Notes under the pieces: generated by a model
What the model was told of the DNA's origin: nothing
The model's input: the letters and a program-made list of their open reading frames with translations, nothing else
Database searches by the model: none
NCBI GenBank assembly: GCA_905479075.1
Contig: CAJQLA010000002.1
Span: forward strand, 1 to 64,000
Length of the DNA: 64,000 nucleotides
Direction of reading: 5' to 3'
From: an uncultured Gammaproteobacteria bacterium
Lineage (GTDB): Bacteria > Pseudomonadota > Gammaproteobacteria > Nitrosococcales > Methylophagaceae
Translations under genes and position numbers: made by a program
Shown here: positions 56,581 through 64,000 of the stretch, piece by piece
Layout of the letters: every line of letters starts with the position of its first letter
Numbering within the stretch: position 1 is the stretch's first letter

Positions 56581-58035
56581 GTGCGAAAAATTCTGTTTGC
56601 AAGTAGCGAGGTGCACCCTCTGGTTAAGACGGGTGGATTAGCTGATGTCTCTGGAAGCTTGCCGATTGCATTGCGTGAACAAGGTGAAGATGTTCGTATT
56701 ATTATGCCGGCGTATCGCCAGTGTTTAAGTGCCTTGAAAGATTTGAAAACTATAGCGACCTTCAAATTTGATGGCTACTACATGCCAATCGATATTTTAC
56801 AAACGACCTTGCCGGGTACTGACGTCATACTTTGGTTGGTTCATTCTCCGCACCACTTTGATCGTGATGGTGGTCCTTACGGTAAACCGACCGGTGGTGA
56901 TTGGGAAGACAATGCAGCACGTTTTTCTTTATTTTCCCGTGCGATTGCAGCATTAGCGATGGATGAAGCAAATCAGGGATGGAAACCAGATTTATTGCAT
57001 TGTAATGATTGGCAAACAGGGTTGGCACCTGCTTTATTATCGGATCAAGAAGACAGGCCTGCGACGATTTTTACAATTCATAATCTCGCTTATCAGGGTT
57101 TGTATCCACGAGAGGTATTTGATGCTTTAGATTTACCCGTGTCACTTTGGCATCCAGAGGGAATTGAGTTTTACGATCTGATGTCGTTTATGAAAGGCGG
57201 TTTAATTTACGCTGACCATATAACGACTGTGAGCCCAACTTATGCCGAGGAAATTTGTACTTATGAATTTGGTTATGGTTTAGAAGGCTTATTAACTAAG
57301 CGTGCTAAGGAAACTCGTTTAACAGGCATACTCAACGGTATTGATAATGATGAATGGGATCCGAGTCATGACCCGCATTTAGCAAAATCATTTTCAGTTA
57401 AAACAATTAGGAATAAGTTAGCCAATAAGACAGCTTTACAGCAGCAATTTGGCTTACCTGACAAAGAAGACGTGTTGTTAATGGGTTTAGTCAGTAGATT
57501 GGTGTCACAAAAGGGGATTGATCTAACCTTGACTGCCGTGACGAATTTATTGCAAGAGGGTGCTAATGTTCAGTTAGTGTGTTTAGGCAGTGGTGAACCT
57601 AGTTATGAGCAAGATTTACGCGTATTACGCGCACGTTTTCCAGATAAAGTAGCGCTTCATATTGGCTATAGCGAAGCAATCGCCCATCAAATAGAAGCCG
57701 GTTCAGATGTATTTCTAATGCCGTCACGTTTTGAACCATGCGGCTTAAATCAATTATATAGTTTGCGTTACGGGACGTTACCAATTGTTAGAAACACGGG
57801 CGGTTTAGCTGACTCGATTGTTGATGCTAGTGATGAAAACAGACAACAAGGAACAGCGACAGGTTTTAAATTTGAGTTAAGTACGGCGCTGGCGCTGCAG
57901 CAGACTATCCAAGATGCTATCGATTTATTTGAGCGCCCACGGATATGGCGGAAACTTGTTGTTACTGCGATGGAATCTGATTTCAGCTGGCAGAAAAGTG
58001 CTGAAAAATATATTGAGTTGTACGAGCAGCTATAG
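56581..58035 (+). CDS. glgA: Glycogen synthase (ADP-glucose type)
   Basis: GlgA elongates alpha-1,4-glucan with ADP-glucose. This 484-residue GT5 enzyme starts at GTG with AGGAG six bases upstream. ADP-glucose binding residues are in VHPLVKTGGLADVSGSLP near 12-29; LNGIDNDEWDPSHDP near 255 and MPSRFEPCGLNQLYSLRYG near 380 are the family signatures. No glgB, glgC or glgP is in the window. Divergent from zwf. Confidence 0.96.
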   Translation: MRKILFASSEVHPLVKTGGLADVSGSLPIALREQGEDVRIIMPAYRQCLSALKDLKTIATFKFDGYYMPIDILQTTLPGTDVILWLVHSPHHFDRDGGPYGKPTGGDWEDNAARFSLFSRAIAALAMDEANQGWKPDLLHCNDWQTGLAPALLSDQEDRPATIFTIHNLAYQGLYPREVFDALDLPVSLWHPEGIEFYDLMSFMKGGLIYADHITTVSPTYAEEICTYEFGYGLEGLLTKRAKETRLTGILNGIDNDEWDPSHDPHLAKSFSVKTIRNKLANKTALQQQFGLPDKEDVLLMGLVSRLVSQKGIDLTLTAVTNLLQEGANVQLVCLGSGEPSYEQDLRVLRARFPDKVALHIGYSEAIAHQIEAGSDVFLMPSRFEPCGLNQLYSLRYGTLPIVRNTGGLADSIVDASDENRQQGTATGFKFELSTALALQQTIQDAIDLFERPRIWRKLVVTAMESDFSWQKSAEKYIELYEQL

Positions 58036-58040
58036 AAAAA

Positions 58041-58535
58041 CTAGTTGTTTTCGTTAATATTGCTTTCAATATAGTTCACCACCTGCTGCGTGATGAACAT
58101 AATAAGTACGACAGCTAGTCCAAATATATAAAGCCCGTCGTGAATTTTAATACTGGCTAGTGCACCGAGTTTGACAGTGACAATGAGAATCGCAACGATC
58201 ATCACGTCAAGCATCGCCCAGCGACCATACTCATGCATTAAATGTAGTAGTTTTTTACGGCGTTTAGGTTCTGTGGTGTTGGGATGTAATAGGTTAAATA
58301 ATAAGATTATCTTAGCGACAGGAAGTACCACACTAAATGCTGCTACTAAGATAAATAGGGCGATATGACCTTCTTGTAATAACTGCCAAATGCCAGAGAT
58401 AATTGAGAATGAATTACTGACGACGACAAACTTGGTCAGTGTCAGCATAGGTGTGACAAAACCCGCTGCCAATAATAACGACGTTAATAATAATAACCAG
58501 CGCAGTTGTTGGGCTGAAAATAACAATTTAGTCAC
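58041..58535 (-). CDS. PqiA-like paraquat-inducible membrane protein
   Basis: A 164-residue inner-membrane protein with four membrane segments (about 14-36, 50-70, 95-118 and 132-152) and PVAKIILLFNLLHP near 75, plus the helix HEYGRWAMLDVMIVAIL near 100, typical of one PqiA domain. It lacks the zinc-ribbon cysteines of full-length PqiA. GTG 58535 is chosen as start: it overlaps the helicase stop by eight bases. The 33 extra upstream residues possible in frame, from 58634, would overlap the helicase far more. Function unknown; PqiA relatives work in lipid transport. Confidence 0.82.
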   Translation of the reverse strand: MTKLLFSAQQLRWLLLLTSLLLAAGFVTPMLTLTKFVVVSNSFSIISGIWQLLQEGHIALFILVAAFSVVLPVAKIILLFNLLHPNTTEPKRRKKLLHLMHEYGRWAMLDVMIVAILIVTVKLGALASIKIHDGLYIFGLAVVLIMFITQQVVNYIESNINENN

Positions 58536-59757
58536 GATCTGTTTCCGCTGATATTCGGTCTTTTTTAGCGATATATGGTTTACGTTTTGCTGCTTTGCCT
58601 TTTGATTTAGCCTTCTTTTTGGACTTTGGTTCAAGGCCTTTTATTTTTCCGATAGGAATGGCATTTTTCAGGTGAAACTCAATTCGTTCTAGGTTTTTCA
58701 AGTCGTGATGCTCAACTAAATTGATGGCCGCGCCCAATTGTTCAGCACGACCTGTACGACCAATACGGTGGATATAACTATCACCTCTATAGGGCATATC
58801 ATAATTAATCACGTGAGAGATATTATTTAAATCTAAACCACGTGCAGCAACATCAGTCGCAACCATCACTTTGATTTGGCCATTGCGAAATTTACGGGTT
58901 TTATCGCGCCTTACAGCCTGATTAAAATCACCATGCATCACTTGTGCTGATATGTTTTGTGATTGCAGCCACTGTGTCACCTCGACCGCACGTTCCTTTT
59001 TATTGCAAAAAACAATGGCACTAGAGCAGCTATCATCTTTAATGCTTGCTAGTAATAAGGCTTGTTTATGTGCTTTATCATCAGCTAAAAAAACAGTTTG
59101 TGATACTTGCTCTGACTTGGTGTTTGCAGCATCTATTTGAATTATTTCCGCATCTCGTAATAATTCTTCAGCAAAAATTTCTACGCCTGTTCCAGCCAAT
59201 GTTGCTGAAAATAAGCAGGCTTGAAAACCATTGGCAATAGTGGCTAATAGCGATAGTACATCTGGGCCTAAGCCCATATCCAACATACGGTCTGCTTCAT
59301 CAATCACCACCATGTCAATATCGGATAAATCTAGAATTTCATCAGACACTAAATTTAATAGGCGGCCGGGTGTACCAATGACAATATCGCAATCTTGATG
59401 TAGAAAATCCGCTTGTTTTCCTGGTGAAAAGCCACCTGTGACAATGACGGTATTAATATCAAGCGGTTTGCTGAACTGCTTGATAACGTGCTGAATTTGA
59501 AAGGCGAGTTCACGAGTTGGTGCAAGGATTAATACGCGAGCTTGTTTTTGATGATTGGGTTCATCAATGAATTGCTGCAATATGGGTAATACAAATGCGG
59601 CTGTTTTTCCTGTTCCTGTTGCAGCACCAGCCAAAACATCACGACCTTCTAAAATCACAGGAATGGCAGCCTCTTGGATGGCTGTCGGTGTTTTGAATTT
59701 TTGTGTTTCTAGAACTTGTAATAAAGTATCGTCTAGAAAAAGATCGTCAAATTTCAT
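58528..59757 (-). CDS. srmB: DEAD-box ATP-dependent RNA helicase, SrmB-like
   Basis: A 409-residue helicase with all DEAD-box motifs: FKTPTAIQEAAIP (Q motif), AATGTGKTAA (I), PTRELAFQ (Ia), VIDEADRMLDMG (II), LFSATL (III) and HRIGRTGRAEQLG (VI). The tail (about 370-405) is Lys-rich and should bind RNA. The similarity in the N-terminus and tail pattern favours SrmB, a 50S assembly helicase, although RhlE is not excluded. It is followed by the overlapping PqiA-like gene. Confidence 0.93.
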   Translation of the reverse strand: MKFDDLFLDDTLLQVLETQKFKTPTAIQEAAIPVILEGRDVLAGAATGTGKTAAFVLPILQQFIDEPNHQKQARVLILAPTRELAFQIQHVIKQFSKPLDINTVIVTGGFSPGKQADFLHQDCDIVIGTPGRLLNLVSDEILDLSDIDMVVIDEADRMLDMGLGPDVLSLLATIANGFQACLFSATLAGTGVEIFAEELLRDAEIIQIDAANTKSEQVSQTVFLADDKAHKQALLLASIKDDSCSSAIVFCNKKERAVEVTQWLQSQNISAQVMHGDFNQAVRRDKTRKFRNGQIKVMVATDVAARGLDLNNISHVINYDMPYRGDSYIHRIGRTGRAEQLGAAINLVEHHDLKNLERIEFHLKNAIPIGKIKGLEPKSKKKAKSKGKAAKRKPYIAKKDRISAETDRD

Positions 59758-59916
59758 ATTTAATTTATCAGTAAAAGAGTGTGGTTGGTGATCTACTAAC
59801 GCTATAGAGACCGATATAAATGAGTTCCGTTCATTGCTGTGCGGGTTTCAAACTAGTAACTAGTAATTATATATCGAATCGAAGGTTGAAGTTGAAGCAA
59901 AGACAAAGACAAGATC

Positions 59917-60789
59917 TTAGGCTTGTATCACCAACAAGCTACCAATCACCATCACGAGGCAGGCGGCTAGTCGTTGCTTAATATGTTGTTCTTTAAAGAT
60001 GCGATAGCCCAAAAATACTTGTAGCACCATATTAAGTTGGAATAAGGCAAGTGAATAAGCAACCATAAACTGTGACAGTATTATCATGGTCATGTATTGC
60101 ATTAAGAAAATGCTGATACCAAGATAGAGGAATTGGTAAAAAAACTGTTTTGATTTGGCAATATCAGAATTGAGCTTGTCTTTTAAGAAGTAGTGATGGA
60201 CCAAGGCTGCAAGAGGAAAGCCAAATAGACACCAAAATACGGTTGTGGCTAATGCGCCGCCCGTCATCACTGCAGTTTTTAAGGGTATGGTGCCGATAGA
60301 AAATAACAAGATCGATAAAAAGCGGTATTGAACGCCTTTTTCTAAAAACAATGTCAGCAGGCGATTGGTTGAAACTTTGCTCTTAATTGGAAATAAGAAA
60401 TAACTTGCAATCAATATAATGAAGATACCTATAAAACCTTGGGAAGAAGGGATCTCCTCTAGGAATAACATGGCCAGAATCATTGAAATAACGACTTTAT
60501 AGGCATTGAGCGGGCCGAAAACTGAGAGATCAGTTTTTGATAAAGACATCACTAAGAATAATGTACCTGCCATATCCAATACAGCGGCTAGAAAACTATT
60601 GAGCCAGAATTGGGTGCTTAACTCAGAGAAGTTGATTAAGGTGAGTAAGGGGAAGCAAAGTATTGTTAAAACTAGATAAGACACCATCACAATGAAAAAT
60701 GGATGGAAGTTACTATGGGTTAATTTTTTCTGAAGCACATTCGAAAATGACGAAAAAAATATGCGGGAGATAACTACAAATATTTCCAA
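59917..60789 (-). CDS. EamA/DMT-family transporter
   Basis: A 290-residue inner-membrane protein with ten predicted membrane segments in two EamA repeats, very rich in Phe, Leu and Ile. Typical is the segment FGPLNAYKVVISMILAMLFL near residue 90 and the C-terminal half ending in LAACLVMVIGSLLVIQA. The transported compound cannot be deduced. The surrounding intergenic stretches contain several short tandem repeats and inverted repeats, and the gene stands alone on its strand between dctP and the helicase. Confidence 0.85.
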   Translation of the reverse strand: MEIFVVISRIFFSSFSNVLQKKLTHSNFHPFFIVMVSYLVLTILCFPLLTLINFSELSTQFWLNSFLAAVLDMAGTLFLVMSLSKTDLSVFGPLNAYKVVISMILAMLFLEEIPSSQGFIGIFIILIASYFLFPIKSKVSTNRLLTLFLEKGVQYRFLSILLFSIGTIPLKTAVMTGGALATTVFWCLFGFPLAALVHHYFLKDKLNSDIAKSKQFFYQFLYLGISIFLMQYMTMIILSQFMVAYSLALFQLNMVLQVFLGYRIFKEQHIKQRLAACLVMVIGSLLVIQA

Positions 60790-60856
60790 CAGTAGTGCCT
60801 ATATCTGTATTACAAAAGGCAAGCGGCGAAGCATTTTTAACGCGTTATTGAGTACA

Positions 60857-60882
60857 AAGCTTATGATTCCGATCATAAGCTT
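60857..60882. repeat. Perfect inverted repeat between eamA and dctP
   Basis: AAGCTTATGAT and ATCATAAGCTT are perfect 11-bp complements around the four-base loop TCCG. There is no T-run on either side, so an intrinsic terminator is unlikely, though the stem could stop transcription of dctP with Rho or protect the mRNA end. It could also be an operator for the EamA gene, about 70 bases from its ATG. Confidence 0.5.
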
Positions 60883-60912
60883 GTGCATTTTGAGGAGCTG
60901 TAAAGACTGACT

Positions 60913-62016
60913 TTAATCAATAGCTAAATAGGCATTTTCTGAGATATCAGACCATGCTTCGTTTTGTACCCTAAAGGCTTGGTAGGCTTCATAAATAGCC
61001 TTGAATTTTGGGTTTTTATCTGCTTCTTCTTGTAGCGTTTCATCTGTTAATGTTTTTAGTTTGGCTAACACTTCTTTAGGGAAGGGTAGGATTTGTATAC
61101 CTTCGCGTTGTTGTAATTCAGCTAGAGCAGATAGGTTTTTCTGCTCCATTTCAGATAGCATGCGTAGATTTTCTGCTTGTGCTGCATTGGCAACAATAGC
61201 TTGTAAATCAGCTGGTAGACTGTCCCATGCTCGTTGGTTTACCGTGAGTTCGAGCACTGTGCCAGGCTCATGCCAACCAGGGTAATAATAGTGATTAGCA
61301 GCCCGATAAAGACCTAGACGCTGATCATGGTAAGGCCCAATCCATTCAGTGGCATCAATCGTATTACGTTCAAGTGCAGTGTAAACCTCGCTGCCAGCTA
61401 ATAACACGGGATTACCACCAGCTTTAGCGAATACTTTACCGCCGATGCCAGGAATACGCATTTTAAGGCCTTTAATGTCATCTAAAGAATTGATTTCTTT
61501 ATTAAACCAGCCGCCCATTTGTACACCAGTGTTACCCAATGGGAAAGGAGTAACATGGAATGGTTTGTAGACATCACGCCAAAGATCAAGGCCACCGCCA
61601 TCATAAAGCCATGCGTTCATTCCACGGGCAGTCATGCCAAAAGGAACGGTTGAGAAAAATTGTGCTTCAGGTACTTTTCCTGCCCAATAATAAGCGCTGC
61701 CATGGCCCATCTCGACAGTACCTTGTGAAACTGCGTCAAAAGTTTGTAGGGGTGGGATAAGCTCGCCGCCAGCATAGACTTTAATATCAAGACGGCCGTT
61801 ACTCATTGCTTTAATGTTATCAGCAAATCGCTCCGCTCCTTCTTGTAATACAGGAAATCCGGGTGGCCATGTTGTGACCATTTTCCAGCGGTACTGTTTA
61901 GCAGTATCGATGTTGTCAGTTGCGGGGTTTTCTTGCTGGGCGCCAGAGTCACAAGCGATCAATATGCTTAAACTTATCAGTGTGAGGATATAACGCAGCA
62001 TGTGTTTTACTTTCAT
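60913..62016 (-). CDS. TRAP transporter substrate-binding lipoprotein, DctP family
   Basis: A 367-residue solute-binding protein. The N-terminus (TLISLSILIAC) is a lipobox with Cys22, so it is anchored to a membrane, which is unusual for DctP proteins. The body matches the TakP-like alpha-keto-acid branch: TWPPGFPVLQEGAERFADNI near 49, LKMRIPGIGG with the ligand-gripping Arg near 177, and DATEWIGPYHDQR near 212. No DctQ or DctM membrane subunits are adjacent on either visible side, so the permease must be elsewhere. It stands between uvrD and the EamA gene. Confidence 0.9.
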   Translation of the reverse strand: MKVKHMLRYILTLISLSILIACDSGAQQENPATDNIDTAKQYRWKMVTTWPPGFPVLQEGAERFADNIKAMSNGRLDIKVYAGGELIPPLQTFDAVSQGTVEMGHGSAYYWAGKVPEAQFFSTVPFGMTARGMNAWLYDGGGLDLWRDVYKPFHVTPFPLGNTGVQMGGWFNKEINSLDDIKGLKMRIPGIGGKVFAKAGGNPVLLAGSEVYTALERNTIDATEWIGPYHDQRLGLYRAANHYYYPGWHEPGTVLELTVNQRAWDSLPADLQAIVANAAQAENLRMLSEMEQKNLSALAELQQREGIQILPFPKEVLAKLKTLTDETLQEEADKNPKFKAIYEAYQAFRVQNEAWSDISENAYLAID

Positions 62017-62034
62017 CTTGTTTAAGTCCTGTGA

Positions 62035-64000
62035 CTAAATTTTTTCTAGTTTGGCATAAGCAAGAACCAGCCACTTACTACCAGCATGTTTAAAGTTAAC
62101 TTGAATTCGACTGTTTTTATCGCTGCCTTCAGTGTCAATAACAGTACCTTGACCAAACTTCTGATGATGAACTTGTTCTCCAGGGAAGAAGCCTGTTTCA
62201 TTACTAGTCATGGTGTGTTTGGGTGCCATTGGGGCATAGCCAGCGCTAAACGTATTGTTGCGGGTACGGATTTCTTCAACGCGTTCAATCGGAATTTCGC
62301 TTAAAAAACGAGAGGGTGTGGGCGACATCTCCTGCCCATACAAAAAGCGTGATTCAGTATAGATGAGGTACAAAGTTTGGCGGGCTCGGGTCATACCCAC
62401 GTAGCAAAGCCTGCGCTCTTCAGCAAGACGGGTAGGATCGTCACTGCTTTTCTGTCCAGGGAAAAGACCTTCTTCCATACCCACGATAAAAACAACAGGA
62501 AACTCTAATCCTTTCGCTGAATGCAGCGTCATCAGCTGGACGCAATCTTCCCATTGGCCACCTTGGTTCTCACCCGCTTCTAATGCAGCATGTGAAAGAA
62601 AGGCATCAAGCAAAGACATGTTTTCAACATCTTCAGGCAAATTAAATTGGCGTGTTGCCGTAATTAATTCGTCAAGATTTTCTATGCGACCTTGGCCTTT
62701 CTCCGTTTTATCTTTACCATGATGTGTGCGTAAACCGCTTTCATCAATCACTAAAGAACACAGTTCATTCAATGGTAACTCATCTTCGGGTGTGAGTGAG
62801 TCAATCAGGTTTAAAAAAGAGGTTAGGGCATTGCCAGCACGTGCCGCAAAGAACTTGGCTTCTAATAGTTCTTTACAGGACTGCCAGAGTGTTAAATTTT
62901 GCTGGCGGGCGTATTGACGTAATTGGGTTAGCGTTGCCGCCCCAATGCCACGTGTGGGTGTGTTAACGATACGTTCAAAAGCAGCATCATCATTACGATT
63001 AGCCACTATACGCATATAAGCGAGAACATCTTTTATTTCAGCACGTTCGAAAAAGCGTAAACCACCATAAACACGGTACGGCATATTGGCTTGTAACAAG
63101 GCTTCTTCAATCGAACGTGATTGCGCATTAGACCGATAGAGCACAGCCGTATCAGCACGGTTACCGCCTTTATCAACCCATTGTTTAACTTGCTCAACTA
63201 GGTAGCTGGCCTCATCACGTTCGTTATAAGCGTTATAGACTTGGATAGGTTCACCATCTTCATCTTCTGTCCACAATTCCTTACCTAAACGTTCGTTATT
63301 GTTGGCAATTACAGCATTAGCCGCCGCTAGAATATGGCCTGTGGAACGATAATTCTGTTCCAATCGGATATTTGATGCTTGATCGTAATCATGATGAAAT
63401 TGTTGAATATTCTCGATTTTAGCGCCGCGCCAACCATAGATTGACTGATCATCATCACCAACAATAAAGAGGTGACCAGACTCTCCTGCTAATAACCTTA
63501 ACCAAGCGTACTGAATGGTATTAGTATCTTGGAATTCATCGACTAGAATTTGACTAAAGCGCTGCTGGTAAATAGCGAGAATGTCAGGTCGTTTAAGCCA
63601 TAACTCATGACTACGAAGCAGAATTTCACCAAAGTCGATAACACCCGCACGCTGACAGGCATCTTCATAAGCTTGGTATATAGCCAACATTTTTTGCGAA
63701 TAGGGATCGTTACCCGCCTGAATATGTTTGGCTCTTAGGCCTTCATCTTTTTGGGCATTGATATACCACTGAGCTTGCTTTGCAGGCCATTGCGCTTCAT
63801 CTAATTCCATTACACGAATTAAACGTTTCAGCATGCGTTGCTGATCGTCACTGTCTAATATTTGGAAGTTTTGTGGCAAATCAGCTTCTTTCCAATGTGC
63901 TCTTAGCAGACGATGTGCTAGGCCATGGAAAGTACCTACCCACATGCCATCAATGGGGTAACCCAACATATCTTCAATTCGACCTCGCATTTCAGCGGCG
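62035..64000 (-). CDS. uvrD: DNA helicase II UvrD (5' truncated by window end)
   Basis: UvrD unwinds DNA in nucleotide excision and mismatch repair. The frame is open to the last base; the visible 655 residues cover most of the enzyme, while the first 65 or so with the Walker A loop are off the edge. Visible motifs are AAEMRGRI and WVGTFHGLAHRLLRAH (Ia), VDEFQDTN (II), VGDDDQSIYGWRGA (III), LEQNYRST (IV), LMTLHSAKGLEF (V) and YVGMTRARQTLYL (VI). The C-terminal Tudor-like domain ends LVLAYAKLEKI. Length and sequence fit UvrD rather than Rep or PcrA. Confidence 0.97.
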   Translation of the reverse strand, partial: AAEMRGRIEDMLGYPIDGMWVGTFHGLAHRLLRAHWKEADLPQNFQILDSDDQQRMLKRLIRVMELDEAQWPAKQAQWYINAQKDEGLRAKHIQAGNDPYSQKMLAIYQAYEDACQRAGVIDFGEILLRSHELWLKRPDILAIYQQRFSQILVDEFQDTNTIQYAWLRLLAGESGHLFIVGDDDQSIYGWRGAKIENIQQFHHDYDQASNIRLEQNYRSTGHILAAANAVIANNNERLGKELWTEDEDGEPIQVYNAYNERDEASYLVEQVKQWVDKGGNRADTAVLYRSNAQSRSIEEALLQANMPYRVYGGLRFFERAEIKDVLAYMRIVANRNDDAAFERIVNTPTRGIGAATLTQLRQYARQQNLTLWQSCKELLEAKFFAARAGNALTSFLNLIDSLTPEDELPLNELCSLVIDESGLRTHHGKDKTEKGQGRIENLDELITATRQFNLPEDVENMSLLDAFLSHAALEAGENQGGQWEDCVQLMTLHSAKGLEFPVVFIVGMEEGLFPGQKSSDDPTRLAEERRLCYVGMTRARQTLYLIYTESRFLYGQEMSPTPSRFLSEIPIERVEEIRTRNNTFSAGYAPMAPKHTMTSNETGFFPGEQVHHQKFGQGTVIDTEGSDKNSRIQVNFKHAGSKWLVLAYAKLEKI

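Noticed and set aside
58536..58634. N-terminal extension of the PqiA-like protein
   Set aside because: It overlaps the Lys-rich tail of the helicase by over 100 bases and encodes only polar, non-membrane sequence; GTG 58535 gives a tight eight-base overlap.

Overview
The window is a 64 kb piece of a gammaproteobacterial chromosome, moderately AT-rich and densely packed. Gene content (SlyX, TmcA, ApaG, SrmB-like helicase, KdsB/LpxK/MsbA, UvrD) and the FlhF-FleN-FliA-MotC/MotD order are gammaproteobacterial. The mix of a polar-type flagellar cluster with glucose-6-phosphate dehydrogenase, phosphogluconolactonase, glucokinase and RpiA would fit a Methylophaga-like or other Thiotrichales genome, but that placement is inference. 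No rRNA, tRNA, CRISPR array, prophage or insertion sequence was seen. Both ends are cut through genes: metH loses its 5' part at the left edge and uvrD its 5' part at the right edge.

Layout. 0-4 kb: metH (partial), slyX, tmcA on the plus strand. 4-9.7 kb: a long minus-strand run rluC, HAD phosphatase, sppA, a 47-residue ORF, an HDOD protein, adk, a PfkB kinase and a Rieske protein. 9.7-12.9 kb: a 0.56 kb leader with hairpins, then rne and a 91-residue protein. 12.9-20 kb: minus-strand envelope genes exbB-exbD-msbA-lpxK-trm112-like-kdsB beside comEC. 20-23 kb: DUF2062, lolCE-type permease, lolD, rpiA. 23.3-31.6 kb: ilvA, a membrane-tethered FMN glutamate-synthase-like protein with an NhaP-type antiporter, a SIMPL protein, pgl-glk-apaG, and a pentapeptide protein. 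31.7-49.2 kb: flagellar genes, with fliK and an FlhB-like stub on plus, then a c-di-GMP protein, and fliL-fliM-fliN-fliO-fliP-fliQ-fliR-flhB-flhA-flhF-fleN-fliA-motC-motD and a DUF2802 gene on minus. 49.3-54.5 kb: psd followed by an RND exporter, a LolA-like periplasmic protein and an outer-membrane barrel. 54.5-64 kb: a GFA-fold protein, zwf, glgA, a PqiA-like protein, a DEAD-box helicase, an EamA transporter, an orphan TRAP binding lipoprotein and uvrD.

How it works together. Three themes dominate. Envelope building: Lol export, lipid A/KDO synthesis and flipping, phosphatidylserine decarboxylation, and a three-gene inner-membrane/periplasm/outer-membrane set that looks like a trans-envelope export route for a hydrophobic substrate. 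Flagellar secretion and motor: an essentially intact export apparatus, C-ring and number/placement regulators, with a near-consensus sigma-54 promoter in front of fliL and a second FliL-like gene upstream having its own sigma-70-type promoter. The chemotaxis genes that usually sit between fliA and motC in related clusters are absent here. Sugar phosphate metabolism: zwf, pgl, glk, rpiA and glgA, with a perfect 11-bp inverted repeat in front of pgl-glk as a candidate operator.

Nothing in the window is a clear new defence or mobile system. The items most worth following are the trans-envelope operon, the missing chemotaxis block with two small ORFs in the empty slots, the duplicated FliL with split promoters, and the Gram-positive-style zinc lid of adenylate kinase.
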